From NCBI GenBank assembly GCA_021774335.1, contig JAJFJD010000046.1, positions 278,109 to 342,108 of the forward strand: DNA of 64,000 bases. Reading direction: 5' to 3'. The notes under the pieces were generated by a model, which saw only the letters and a list, made by a program, of their open reading frames with translations, searched no databases and was not told the origin of the DNA. Position numbers and translations under genes: made by a program. Below, piece by piece: positions 51,918 to 61,498 of the stretch. Every line of letters begins with the position of its first letter. Within the stretch, counting starts at the first letter, position 1. The DNA comes from Alphaproteobacteria bacterium (GTDB lineage Bacteria; Pseudomonadota; Alphaproteobacteria; UBA8366).

Positions 51918-53396
51918 CTACGGCGTTGGTAGGACGATCACGCCCAGCCGCAAGCGGTGCCGTTCCGCGTGCAGCATGACCGCGCTGACATATTTCGGCG
52001 CTTGACTGCCAACCGGCTTGCCAGAAAATTTCTTATAGAGCGCCACCAGTTTGCCCGGTATGGGATCGCCCCGCGTCGCGTCCCAAACCAGCAGCGATTT
52101 GCCGGACGCCGGCAGCTTGAAATTCGGATATTCCGGCGAGATGACCACGGAGTCAGGGAATTGCAGCCGAATGTTGCCGCCCAGCAGATTGAATGCGGCA
52201 AATACTCGCCCGTTGTGGAAACCCGCGTCGCGAATTTGCTGAGACAACGCGCCATACGGACCGTTGAGCGGATTCGGCCGGTCGAAGGATGGACCGGCAA
52301 CCGTCCGCAACACCAGGAGTGCGATTACCATTGCCGCGCATAGCCCGGTGACAGTGAAGATCGCCGCTACCCGCCACGCCGCCAGCCGGGGATAAGCCCA
52401 GAGCGCGGCGATGATCGGCCCCAAATACAAAAGTGGCTGCAGCCAGCGGTCCTTAATCTGCGTCACTTCAAACGCGATGATCAGGATAACGCATAGCGCC
52501 AGGGCGATGCCGACGGATCGCATCAACACGCCGGCGAACCGCGCCGCCGACGCATCCAAGGACCGGCCCGGCGCTGACCGTACAAGCGCCACACCATATA
52601 CCGCGGCGAGCAAAGCCAGGAAAATACCGACGCCCCAGGTTAATCCCCACACGCCCGAAACATAATTCATGATCAGGCTATCGGTCTGCGTCATGGTGAG
52701 TTTATGCGCACGCGACAGGGTGGCGTCGCGGTTCGAGATGAGCCATACCGCCGGCTGCCACAACAGGACCGCCGATACCGCCGGCGCAATTAGGAAGCGC
52801 GGTGTCGCGATCGCCGCCCGGAATCCAGGCATCGTCAACGCCGCAAAAAGCATGGCAATGGCAACGATCGGAAAATTGAACTTCGCCAGGCAGCCGACCG
52901 CGAACCCAAGTCCCAACAGAGCATAATCGACCGCCCGGCCCTGCTGCAGAACGCGCACGAAGGCATAGGTAAACAGGGCGGACCCGAAGACGACGAGGAT
53001 CGAATGGGTCAAGGCGCGCTGCGATTCCCACGCGAGTTCCGGCAGCAGCAGCAACGACGCGGCAGCCAGCGCCGCGACCACATTATTTTGCGCCATCCGC
53101 CGCACGGCGGCGTAGGTCAGCAGATAGCTGCCCGCGAGCAAGAGGTTCTTGAGCAGCGCCAGGGCAAGGACGCCTTCCCCGAACACCCGAAACAACAGGA
53201 TCGCCATCCAGGTATAGAGTGGTGGCTGAGATCCGTATCCCCAGGCCCATTCCTGGGCCAGCAAGACCTGTTCCGCTTCGTCCTTTCCCAAACTTGGCGA
53301 AATGAACACGCGAACGGCAACCTGCACCGCGAAATAAACGCCTATGATGAGCGGCATGGCCGTGGCGAGCCGATCTAGGGAACTGGGTCGCGTCAT
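51918..53396 (-). CDS. Glycosyltransferase family 39 / PMT-like (ArnT-type) membrane protein
   Basis: Multi-TM; RVFISPSLGKDEAEQVLLAQEWAWGYGSQPPLYTWMAILLFRVFG resembles the DE-containing first loop of GT39 proteins. Confidence 0.82.
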   Translation of the reverse strand: MTRPSSLDRLATAMPLIIGVYFAVQVAVRVFISPSLGKDEAEQVLLAQEWAWGYGSQPPLYTWMAILLFRVFGEGVLALALLKNLLLAGSYLLTYAAVRRMAQNNVVAALAAASLLLLPELAWESQRALTHSILVVFGSALFTYAFVRVLQQGRAVDYALLGLGFAVGCLAKFNFPIVAIAMLFAALTMPGFRAAIATPRFLIAPAVSAVLLWQPAVWLISNRDATLSRAHKLTMTQTDSLIMNYVSGVWGLTWGVGIFLALLAAVYGVALVRSAPGRSLDASAARFAGVLMRSVGIALALCVILIIAFEVTQIKDRWLQPLLYLGPIIAALWAYPRLAAWRVAAIFTVTGLCAAMVIALLVLRTVAGPSFDRPNPLNGPYGALSQQIRDAGFHNGRVFAAFNLLGGNIRLQFPDSVVISPEYPNFKLPASGKSLLVWDATRGDPIPGKLVALYKKFSGKPVGSQAPKYVSAVMLHAERHRLRLGVIVLPTP

Positions 53397-53552
53397 GGCC
53401 GCTATCCTAGGATGGACTATCCGGGCGAATGGCCGTACGCGCAGCGCCGCCTCAAATCCAATGCCCGTGGGCCCTTTGAATGCCAATGCATCGCGATCCG
53501 GTCAAGCCGAGATCGCCTTGGGAGGCAGCCGTCAATACTGTCCATCCCGCCG

Positions 53553-54143
53553 CTAGCGTTTTCTGCGCTTCTTCTTTTTGGATTTAGCGCTTTTCGCCCA
53601 CAGCCCGCGCTTCGATTCACGGGCATCGGTTTCGTCCACCTGATACCGGTCGGTCTGCGACAACACCGTCTTGGCCCAGCCGGACCGAACAAGCGCTTCA
53701 TTGAGGTCCGTCTCGCCAATGTAGCATGTCGCATATTTCATCGCCGGGCCGGACGTCGTCGCGGGATCGCCCGCGCTCGCGTTCACCGGCTTTTCCTCCG
53801 GCTTGGGCGCTTCGGCCGCAACGGGTTTATCCGGCGGCATCTTTTCGATATCGCAGGATAGATACTGGCCGTCCGCCAGCTTGATGAGTTCGGACCATGC
53901 GACGATACCGCAACGCATCTTAACGTCGCCCATAGTGCAGATGTCCTCAAGACCAGGTGCCGCAATGCCGAATAGTCGAACCGTCCGCTTGCCGACAATG
54001 ATCTGATTGCCGGAAATAACCTTGGCGTTGCCCCGAATTTCCTGCGCGACACTCGGCACCGGAAGCGTCAGGCAAAGGACCATGAACCCGGCAACAACGA
54101 ACGAGCGCGGACGACGCGTCGGACGTGGCCTTTGTGGCAACAC
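53553..54143 (-). CDS. Staphylococcal nuclease (SNase)-like protein, apparently degenerate active site
   Basis: Secretory leader; KVISGNQIIVGKRTVRLFGIAAPGLEDIC and TCYIGETDLNEALVRSGWAKTV...DETDARESKRGLWA; GTG start preceded by AAAGGGGG. Confidence 0.72.
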   Translation of the reverse strand: MLPQRPRPTRRPRSFVVAGFMVLCLTLPVPSVAQEIRGNAKVISGNQIIVGKRTVRLFGIAAPGLEDICTMGDVKMRCGIVAWSELIKLADGQYLSCDIEKMPPDKPVAAEAPKPEEKPVNASAGDPATTSGPAMKYATCYIGETDLNEALVRSGWAKTVLSQTDRYQVDETDARESKRGLWAKSAKSKKKKRRKR

Positions 54144-54514
54144 GGCAACCCCCTTTCCCTGCACGGAACACTTCCGCCCAGCATAACGGTGCTCGGCTCT
54201 ACTCCATGCCCATCGTCGCATCATATCATCGCCGAGACGGTATCTGGGGCACGGAGCGACCAACCGCTGACAAATGACCATTTCTTCCTACGGCTAATGC
54301 GTTAAGGAATGGTAGCCATCGGCTCCCGCAGATCGAATTCGCCGGACCCTACAGTACCGGGCCGTAACCGCAAATGTAGTTGTCACGGTCCCGGTTCAAC
54401 CCCAATTCATGGGAAAAACCCCTCTGTCTCGATCCGCATCGTTACCGTTTCAATATCCAATTGAATGAGCTAACATCCGCACCGATCTAATGAATTTAAC
54501 TTCGGGGGGGTCAT

Positions 54515-54931
54515 ATGAGACACCAAATCATCGTTTTGGGCGCGGCTTTGGCGCTGGTACTTGCTGGATGCGAATCCGCGGGCGGCGGCGGCGACAAGAT
54601 GGCCGCAATGGGCACGCCGCTTGATGCCGCGGGGCTGGCCAAAGAGTTCAAAAAGGGCAGCAAGAACTGCAAGTGGACAAAGCCGGACGGCAGCAAGGGT
54701 GAAGATTTCTACTTCAAGACGTCCGGGCCGTACTCCGGCGATGCCGACCGCAACATCGGCAACAAGACGATACAGGGCCGCTGGAAAATCGTTGGTCAAG
54801 GCTTCTACACCAACTTCGGCAAGGGCAAGAAGGCGCTCGGCGATTGGCATAAGGTCTACAAGGTCAAGAAGAATACCTACGACCTTCACAAGAGCGACGG
54901 CTCCAAGGCCATGACGATGAAGTGCTCGTAA
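54515..54931 (+). CDS. Small lipoprotein of unknown function
   Basis: Lipobox LVLAGC; GGGGGG purine-rich RBS; 138 aa. Confidence 0.72.
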   Translation: MRHQIIVLGAALALVLAGCESAGGGGDKMAAMGTPLDAAGLAKEFKKGSKNCKWTKPDGSKGEDFYFKTSGPYSGDADRNIGNKTIQGRWKIVGQGFYTNFGKGKKALGDWHKVYKVKKNTYDLHKSDGSKAMTMKCS

Positions 54932-55005
54932 CGGTCGACCGCCGTACGACTGTACGCGAACACTAAGACCGGCCGTACCGTTCCGCGGCTTCGGCACGAA
55001 ACGAA

Positions 55006-55034
55006 AGAGGCGGACCCAGGGTCCGCCTCTCTTG
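55006..55034 (+). terminator. Rho-independent terminator after small lipoprotein gene
   Basis: AGAGGCGGACCCAGGGTCCGCCTCT followed by CTTGTTT. Confidence 0.75.
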
Positions 55035-55091
55035 TTTGGCGACAATTCGACAATGTGCGGCAGGATCGGCCGCGAAAATATTGGTCCCGTG

Positions 55092-56189
55092 TCAGCCGAT
55101 CAACTTGCCGACCCGCGACAGGCTCGCCGGCTGTGCCGCGCCGTATTTCTCGCAGAACGGCGCCACGAGTGCCGTAACCGCGGATTTCCCTAAGGAATCC
55201 ATCAACGCACAGGGCGGCTTGCCGAATTTCAGCGCCGCCTCGGCACCCATGTCTATGGCATCGGGCTCGGCAACTTCCTCGTCCAATTGCTGCAGGACAG
55301 GAAGGAAAGCCGCCCCCAGCAAGCGGTCGCCGATCGCCTTGTCCCGAGCCGCGTCCGACGCGGACGGATCGCCGATTTCCCAGGACCCTCCCTCGGACCC
55401 AACGCGGACCACCGACTCCGCCGGTTTGTAGAAATCGCCGAGCGGCATAAGGTTTTCCTGCGCGTGTAACAGGACCTGCGATCCGACGAGATTGCTCACC
55501 ACGAACGGGCCGGCCGCGGCGCCGAAGACATCGCTGGCGACACGATCGATCTCAAACGGGCTTCCCATGCCGTCGTCATACAGCCGCATCGCCTCGTTCA
55601 CGTAGGGGCAGAAAAACCGATTGAGCGCAAAGCCGTAACTGTCGCGGCAAGCCACGGTCTTCTTGCCGGTCGCTTCGCAGAAGGCAAGCGCCGTCGCGAG
55701 GACCGCAGGGTTTGTCTTCTCGCCCCGAACGACTTCGACGATGGGATTGACCGCCGGCGGATTGAAATAATGCATGCCGAGGAAACGCCCGGGACTGTCG
55801 ACTTCCTTGGCCAGTTCGGTGACCCGGAGGCAACTCGTGTTGGTCGCCAACAGCGTATCTTTCGACAGGATGGGCATTAAGCGCTTGTAAAGATCGACTT
55901 TCACATCGAACCGCTCGAAAATCGCTTCGATCACCAAATCGCACTCGGCCAGGTCGGCAATATCGGTGCTGCCTTTCATGCGCGCCCGGGCGGATTTCGC
56001 ATCCGGCGACTGCATCCGGCCCCGTTCCACCTTGCGGTCGAAATAGGCGGCCGCCTTGCCAAGCGCCGTGTCGACCTGTTCCCGCGTCGTATCGACTAGA
56101 CGCACATCGAACGCGTTTTCCGCGACATTCATCGCGATTCCCGAGCCCATGGTCCCGGCCCCCACAATGCCGACGGTCTTCAAACTCAT
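55092..56189 (-). CDS. 3-hydroxyacyl-CoA dehydrogenase family protein
   Basis: VGIVGAGTMGSGIAMNVAENAFDVRLVD; LATNTSCLRVTELAKEVDSPGRFLGMHYFNPPAVNPIVEVVRG. Confidence 0.92.
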   Translation of the reverse strand: MSLKTVGIVGAGTMGSGIAMNVAENAFDVRLVDTTREQVDTALGKAAAYFDRKVERGRMQSPDAKSARARMKGSTDIADLAECDLVIEAIFERFDVKVDLYKRLMPILSKDTLLATNTSCLRVTELAKEVDSPGRFLGMHYFNPPAVNPIVEVVRGEKTNPAVLATALAFCEATGKKTVACRDSYGFALNRFFCPYVNEAMRLYDDGMGSPFEIDRVASDVFGAAAGPFVVSNLVGSQVLLHAQENLMPLGDFYKPAESVVRVGSEGGSWEIGDPSASDAARDKAIGDRLLGAAFLPVLQQLDEEVAEPDAIDMGAEAALKFGKPPCALMDSLGKSAVTALVAPFCEKYGAAQPASLSRVGKLIG

Positions 56190-56524
56190 TCGATGGCCCT
56201 GTTCTGCTTGTTTCGAAGCGGCGCATGCTAGCCTTCTGGACCTCCCGCTTCAATGGTGGTCGTCGCGACATTTTCGCCCATGCGACGAAAACATAAACGG
56301 AATGGGATACCGTCCCGATCACCAGTGAGACCGAATTTAAGCACCTCACACGGATAACAGAGTGCGACAAGAGCATGCCATCCGAGGACGATGGGCTTTG
56401 CACATGGCCGAAAATCGGCTAACCCTCTTGCAACGAATTAAAGAATTTCTTAAATCGTAGCGCGTTACCGGCGAACCGGGCCGTTGCCCGGCGTGATCGC
56501 ACGCAATAGTTACGAGGCAGCAAT

Positions 56525-57454
56525 ATGATCGAAATCGATCACCTAACGAAGGCATTCGGGGCGATCAAGGCGGTCGACGATGTCAGTTTCAAGGTAGCCA
56601 AGGGCGAAGTCCTCGGATTCCTGGGGCCCAATGGCGCCGGCAAATCGACGACCATGAAAATGATTACCGGCTTCCTGCCCCCCAGCAGCGGGACGGCCAT
56701 CGTCGCGGGTTTCGACGTGCGGCGCAATCCGATCGAAGTGAAGAAGCGGGTCGGGTATCTGCCGGAAGGCGTTCCCCTCTGGCCCGATATGACGCCCCGT
56801 GCTTTTTTCGAGTTCATCGCCCGGGTGCGCGCCTTTGCCGGCGCGGAAGCGGCCAAGCGCATCGGCGTCGCCGTCGAGAAGACGCAGCTCGCCGATGTCC
56901 TGGATCAACCGATCGAAACGTTATCCAAGGGCTTCAAACGGCGGGTCGGCCTGGCCCAAGCACTGCTGCATGATCCGGAGGTCCTCATCCTGGACGAGCC
57001 GACCGACGGGCTGGACCCGAACCAGAAACACGAAGTGCGCGAACTGATCCTCGATATGGCAGGCGAGAAAGCGATCGTCATCTCGACCCATATCCTGGAG
57101 GAAGTCGAAGCCGTGTGCAGCCGGGCCATCATTATCGCGCGCGGCAAGATCGTCGCGGACGACACGCCTGCCGCGCTCGCCGCTCGATCGGACCGGCATA
57201 ACGGCGTGACCCTTGCCACCAGCGCGCCGGCGGCGGTACGGCCGGCCCTCGAAGCGCTACCGGACGTCGCGGCCGTGCTCGACGCGCCGGACGGATTGCT
57301 CTTCGCGCGCGCCCGGGACGGCAAGTCCATCATCTCTCAGGTCAGCGCCGCGCTCCGCGGGATCGACGCCGAGATCAATCAGATCAGCGTCGAACGCGGG
57401 CGGCTTGACGAAGTCTTTAGGCAAATCACCAACACGCCATCCAGCCATGCATAA
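56525..57454 (+). CDS. ABC transporter ATP-binding protein (GldA-like)
   Basis: GPNGAGKSTTMKMITGFLPPSSGTAIVAGFDV, LSKGFKRRVGLAQALLHDPEVLILDEPTDGLDPNQ. Confidence 0.92.
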   Translation: MIEIDHLTKAFGAIKAVDDVSFKVAKGEVLGFLGPNGAGKSTTMKMITGFLPPSSGTAIVAGFDVRRNPIEVKKRVGYLPEGVPLWPDMTPRAFFEFIARVRAFAGAEAAKRIGVAVEKTQLADVLDQPIETLSKGFKRRVGLAQALLHDPEVLILDEPTDGLDPNQKHEVRELILDMAGEKAIVISTHILEEVEAVCSRAIIIARGKIVADDTPAALAARSDRHNGVTLATSAPAAVRPALEALPDVAAVLDAPDGLLFARARDGKSIISQVSAALRGIDAEINQISVERGRLDEVFRQITNTPSSHA

Positions 57455-58181
57455 TATCATCACGATTTTCCGCCGCGAGATGTCGAGCTATTTTGCGACA
57501 CCCGTGGCCTATGTCTTCATCATCATATATTTGGTGCTCACCGGCCTGCTGACTTTCCATATCGGCAACATGCTAGACCGCAATCAGGCCGACCTGACCG
57601 CCTTCTTCACCTTCCATCCCTGGCTCTATCTGTTCCTGATCCCGGCGCTGTCGATGCGGCTTTGGGCGGAAGAACGGCGCACCGGCACCATCGAACTGTC
57701 GATGACACTGCCGATTTCGCAGGGCGAGGCCGTGGTCGGCAAGTTCCTTGCCGCCTGGTGCTTCACCGGGATCGCACTGGCCCTGACATTCCCAGTCTGG
57801 CTTACGGTCAATTATCTGGGCGAGCCGGATAATGGCGCCCTCTTGGCAGGCTATGTCGGCAGTTGGTTGCTGGCGGGCAGTTTCCTGGCCATCGGATCGT
57901 TTATTTCCGCGCTGACCAAGAACCAGGTGATCGCCTTTGTCGTAGCGGCGGCGATCTGTTTCGTGCTCGTCGCGATGGGTTCGACCATCTTCCTGGATTT
58001 CCTGAGTGACTGGTTTGGCGGCGGGGTCGTCGAATTCTTCCGCTCGCTCAGCGTGGTCATCCACTTTAACGAGATCTCGAAGGGCGTCGTGGATATCCGC
58101 GACATCGTCTACTTCGGCAGCTTGATCGTGCTGTTTCTGTTTCTCAACGTCGTCGCAATCGACCGCCTGAAGGCGTCGTGA
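57447..58181 (+). CDS. ABC-2 type permease (GldF-like)
   Basis: IITIFRREMSSYFATPVAYVFIIIYLVLTGLLTF...RLWAEERRTGTIELSMTLPISQGEAVVGKFLAAW. Confidence 0.9.
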   Translation: MHNIITIFRREMSSYFATPVAYVFIIIYLVLTGLLTFHIGNMLDRNQADLTAFFTFHPWLYLFLIPALSMRLWAEERRTGTIELSMTLPISQGEAVVGKFLAAWCFTGIALALTFPVWLTVNYLGEPDNGALLAGYVGSWLLAGSFLAIGSFISALTKNQVIAFVVAAAICFVLVAMGSTIFLDFLSDWFGGGVVEFFRSLSVVIHFNEISKGVVDIRDIVYFGSLIVLFLFLNVVAIDRLKAS

Positions 58182-58195
58182 GGAAGGGTTAGAAA

Positions 58196-60445
58196 ATGTT
58201 TCGATGGATCATGGATCGTAAGGGCGGCTGGATTGCGCTCGCCGTTATCGCCGTCGTGCTTTTCTTCGCGGCCAACGCCTCGGTGACCAACGTCGCCGGC
58301 ATGCGGGTCGATCTGACCGAAGACAAGCTCTACACGCTGTCGCCGGGCACGCGCAGCATCCTCGGCAAACTGGAGAAACCGGTTTCGCTGACGCTTTATT
58401 ACTCCGACAAGCTGGGGCTGACCTCACCGGTATACGGTAATTACGCCAGCCGCTTAAAAGACATGCTCCGCGTGTTCGAGAGCGCCGGCGCCGGCAAAGT
58501 GACGCTTGAAATCAAGGAGCCCAAACCTTTCTCCGAGATCGAGGACAAGGCCGTCGAACTCGGCATGCAGGGCGTGCCACTCGATCAAACCGGCGAGAAG
58601 GTCTATTTCGGCCTCGTCGCCGAAGCCGACGGCAAGCAACGCAACATTCCGTTCATGCAGATCGAGCGCGAGAACTTTCTCGAATACGACGTGGCCAGCC
58701 TGATTTACCGGCTGGGCAGTGGCGGCAAGACGGTCGTCGCGGTCTACACCGATCGGCCGTTGTTTGGCGATCTGCAAATGCAGATGCGCGGCATTCCGAC
58801 CCGGCCCTATGCCGTGATCCAGCAGATGCAGGATCAGTTCGACGTGCGTCACATTTTCTCGCTGGAGGATGTCTGGAAAGAAAAACCCGACGTCCTGATG
58901 CTGGTCCATCCGGGCGACCTGAACGATGAGGACTACTACAACCTCGACCAGTACATGCTGCGCGGGGGCAAGGCGATCGTCTTCGTCGATCCATTCAACG
59001 AATCCGCGGCGGCGCGCCAACGCGGGATTCCGCAGAGCATTAAGTCCGACTTGAAACGGATGCTGGATCACTGGGGCGTCGAGATCGTCAAGGATCGCGT
59101 CGCGGGAGACCGGCGCTTCGCCCCCATGGTCAATGCCGGGAACCAACAACAGGTCATTCCAGCACCGTTCCTGACGTGGATGAACGTCAAGCGGGAGGGC
59201 TTGTCCGCCACCGACGCGGTGACATCTAACATCAATCAACTCAACATCCGAAGCGCCGGGATCCTACGCAGTAAAAAGGACGCCGCGCTGAGCTTCGAAC
59301 CCTTGGTCACGACCACGCAGGAAAGCCAGGCAGTAGACCTCGATATGTTGCGCGGCTCCCGCCCGAAAATTCTCAAAATTATCGAGGCCTTCAAGCCGTC
59401 GGGTGAAAATCTGGTGGTCGCCGCACGCTTGAACGGCAAGACAAAAACCATGTTCCCGGATGGCCCGCCCAAGAAAAAGGAAGCGGAGAAATCCAAATCC
59501 GACGCGGGGCCGGCCGACAAGAAAGCGGAAACGGGCACGCCGGCAAAGACACCCGAGAAACCCAAGGGTGATGCCGGTAAAACAAGCGGCGACGCGGTGA
59601 AGCCGGAAACAGTACCGACCAAACCGGCCGTAAAGGCCGACCGGGCGGAGCGCGACGTGGCACAGGCAGCGCCAAGCGCCGAACAGCCGGCGAAGGCCGA
59701 TCCAGCGCCTGAAAAACCGGCCGAAAAACCAGCGACCGCCGAAAAACCAGCGACTGCCGAAAAACCTGCCGCCGAAAAACCCGCAGAGCCCGGAAAGGCC
59801 GTCGCCAAGGAAGGCGAAAAGAAAGCGGAAGAGACGCCAAAAGCGCCGCCTTTTATCGCGGAATCGACCGGGCCGATGAACGTCATTCTGGTCTCGGATG
59901 CGGACTTGCTGGAAGACCGATTCTGGGTACAGAACCGCGAATTCTTCGGACAGCGCGTCCGGCTTCCTTTCGCCAACAACGCCGATTTCGTGGTCAACGC
60001 GATTGAAAACCTGGCGGGCGGCGACGATCTAATCAGCCTCCGCAGCCGGGGCACGGCGCAACGCCCCTTCACCAAGATCCAGGAATTGCAGCTCACCGCG
60101 GAACAGAAGTTCCGCGCCGAGGAACGCGTGCTGCAGAAAAATCTCGAGGAGGCGGAAAAGAAGCTGGCTGAGCTTCAGAAGAAGAAGGCCGAGGGCGTGT
60201 CGGAAGCCACCGTCGATAAGGCGGTCGAAGCCACCGCCGAAAAATTCACGCAGGAAATTCTGGCGACCCGCAAGCAACTGCGGCGCGTCCAATTGGCCTT
60301 GCGGGAAGATATCGAGTCCTTGGAAACATGGCTGCGATTCATCAATATCGGCCTGATCCCGATCCTGGTGGGTGTCGTCGCGATGGGACTGGGAGCGGCA
60401 CGGCATCGCCGGCGACGGCGCGGAATGCAAGCGCCCGAAGGCTAG
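58196..60445 (+). CDS. GldG-like ABC-type auxiliary protein with A/K/P/E-rich low-complexity insert
   Basis: VDLTEDKLYTLSPGTRSILGKLEKPVSLTLYYSDKL; N- and C-terminal TM; follows ABC ATPase and permease. Confidence 0.88.
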   Translation: MFRWIMDRKGGWIALAVIAVVLFFAANASVTNVAGMRVDLTEDKLYTLSPGTRSILGKLEKPVSLTLYYSDKLGLTSPVYGNYASRLKDMLRVFESAGAGKVTLEIKEPKPFSEIEDKAVELGMQGVPLDQTGEKVYFGLVAEADGKQRNIPFMQIERENFLEYDVASLIYRLGSGGKTVVAVYTDRPLFGDLQMQMRGIPTRPYAVIQQMQDQFDVRHIFSLEDVWKEKPDVLMLVHPGDLNDEDYYNLDQYMLRGGKAIVFVDPFNESAAARQRGIPQSIKSDLKRMLDHWGVEIVKDRVAGDRRFAPMVNAGNQQQVIPAPFLTWMNVKREGLSATDAVTSNINQLNIRSAGILRSKKDAALSFEPLVTTTQESQAVDLDMLRGSRPKILKIIEAFKPSGENLVVAARLNGKTKTMFPDGPPKKKEAEKSKSDAGPADKKAETGTPAKTPEKPKGDAGKTSGDAVKPETVPTKPAVKADRAERDVAQAAPSAEQPAKADPAPEKPAEKPATAEKPATAEKPAAEKPAEPGKAVAKEGEKKAEETPKAPPFIAESTGPMNVILVSDADLLEDRFWVQNREFFGQRVRLPFANNADFVVNAIENLAGGDDLISLRSRGTAQRPFTKIQELQLTAEQKFRAEERVLQKNLEEAEKKLAELQKKKAEGVSEATVDKAVEATAEKFTQEILATRKQLRRVQLALREDIESLETWLRFINIGLIPILVGVVAMGLGAARHRRRRRGMQAPEG

Positions 60446-60515
60446 CGTAGCGCCCCCGAACCGGCGGCGCTAAGATGCGGCACGATACTGAGCCGCCAGC
60501 ACGGAGACCGGATCG

Positions 60516-61427
60516 ATGCGAATCGTCACCCTCTTGGCCAGCGCCACCGAGATCGTCTCGGCGCTCGGCTTCAAGGACTCGCTCGTCGCACGAAGTCACG
60601 AATGCGACTTTCCGGCCGACGTCAGCGGTCTGCCTTTCTGCACCGAACCGAAAATCGACGTCAGCGGCAGTTCCCATGACATCGACCAACGGGTGAAAGC
60701 GGTCGTCCGCGACGGCCTGTCGGTCTATCGTGTGGACAGCGACGCCCTCAAAAGCTACGAGCCCGACGTCATCGTCACGCAATCGCAGTGCGAGGTCTGC
60801 GCCGTCAGTGAAAAAGACGTGCTGGAGGCGACCTGCGATTGGCTGGAAAACCGCCCGCGCATCGTCACCTTGAAGCCCGACGCCCTGGCCGACATCTGGT
60901 CGGACATCGCCCGGGTCGCCGACGCGCTCGACGCCCCGGACCGGGGCAATGACTTGATCCGACGCCTCAAAGCCCGCATGGAATCGGTCGAGGAAGAAGC
61001 GCGCGCGCAGATCGTCAAACCGACCGTCGCCTGTATCGAGTGGATTGACCCTCTGATGGCGGGCGGCAACTGGATGCCGGAACTGGTCGCGATGGCCGGC
61101 GGGGAGAACCTGTTCGGCGTGGCCGGCGCACATTCGCCATGGATGGAATGGGCCGATCTTAAACGCGCCAACCCGGACGTGATCGTGATTCTACCCTGCG
61201 GGTTCGATATCGCCCGCGCCCGAAAGGACATGCCGGCGCTGACCGGGCAGCCGGGATGGAACGACCTGCGCGCCGTCCATAACGGCCGGGTCTGCGTCGC
61301 CGACGGCAATCAATATTTCAACCGCCCCGGCCCGCGCATCGCGGATTCGCTGGAGATTCTGGCGGAGATGCTGCACCCGGATCATTTCGACTACGGCCAT
61401 AAGGGGACAGGCTGGGAGTCATTGTGA
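60516..61427 (+). CDS. BtuF-like (COG0614-type) cobalamin-binding-like protein without evident signal peptide
   Basis: MRIVTLLASATEIVSALGFKDSLVARSHECDFP; PDVIVTQSQCEVCAVS; WMPELVAMAGGENLFGVAGAHSPWMEWADLKRANPDVIVILPCGF. Confidence 0.85.
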   Translation: MRIVTLLASATEIVSALGFKDSLVARSHECDFPADVSGLPFCTEPKIDVSGSSHDIDQRVKAVVRDGLSVYRVDSDALKSYEPDVIVTQSQCEVCAVSEKDVLEATCDWLENRPRIVTLKPDALADIWSDIARVADALDAPDRGNDLIRRLKARMESVEEEARAQIVKPTVACIEWIDPLMAGGNWMPELVAMAGGENLFGVAGAHSPWMEWADLKRANPDVIVILPCGFDIARARKDMPALTGQPGWNDLRAVHNGRVCVADGNQYFNRPGPRIADSLEILAEMLHPDHFDYGHKGTGWESL

Positions 61428-61498
61428 AACCCGGAATCGCCCGTTACAGTTCGACGCTTCAAGGCCGATCCACCAAACCTACACACGCGCCGAGTCCC

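Noticed and set aside
60446-60515. Cobalamin riboswitch upstream of the BtuF-like gene
   Set aside because: Only ~70 bp between genes, too short for the aptamer, and no B12-box-like sequence seen.
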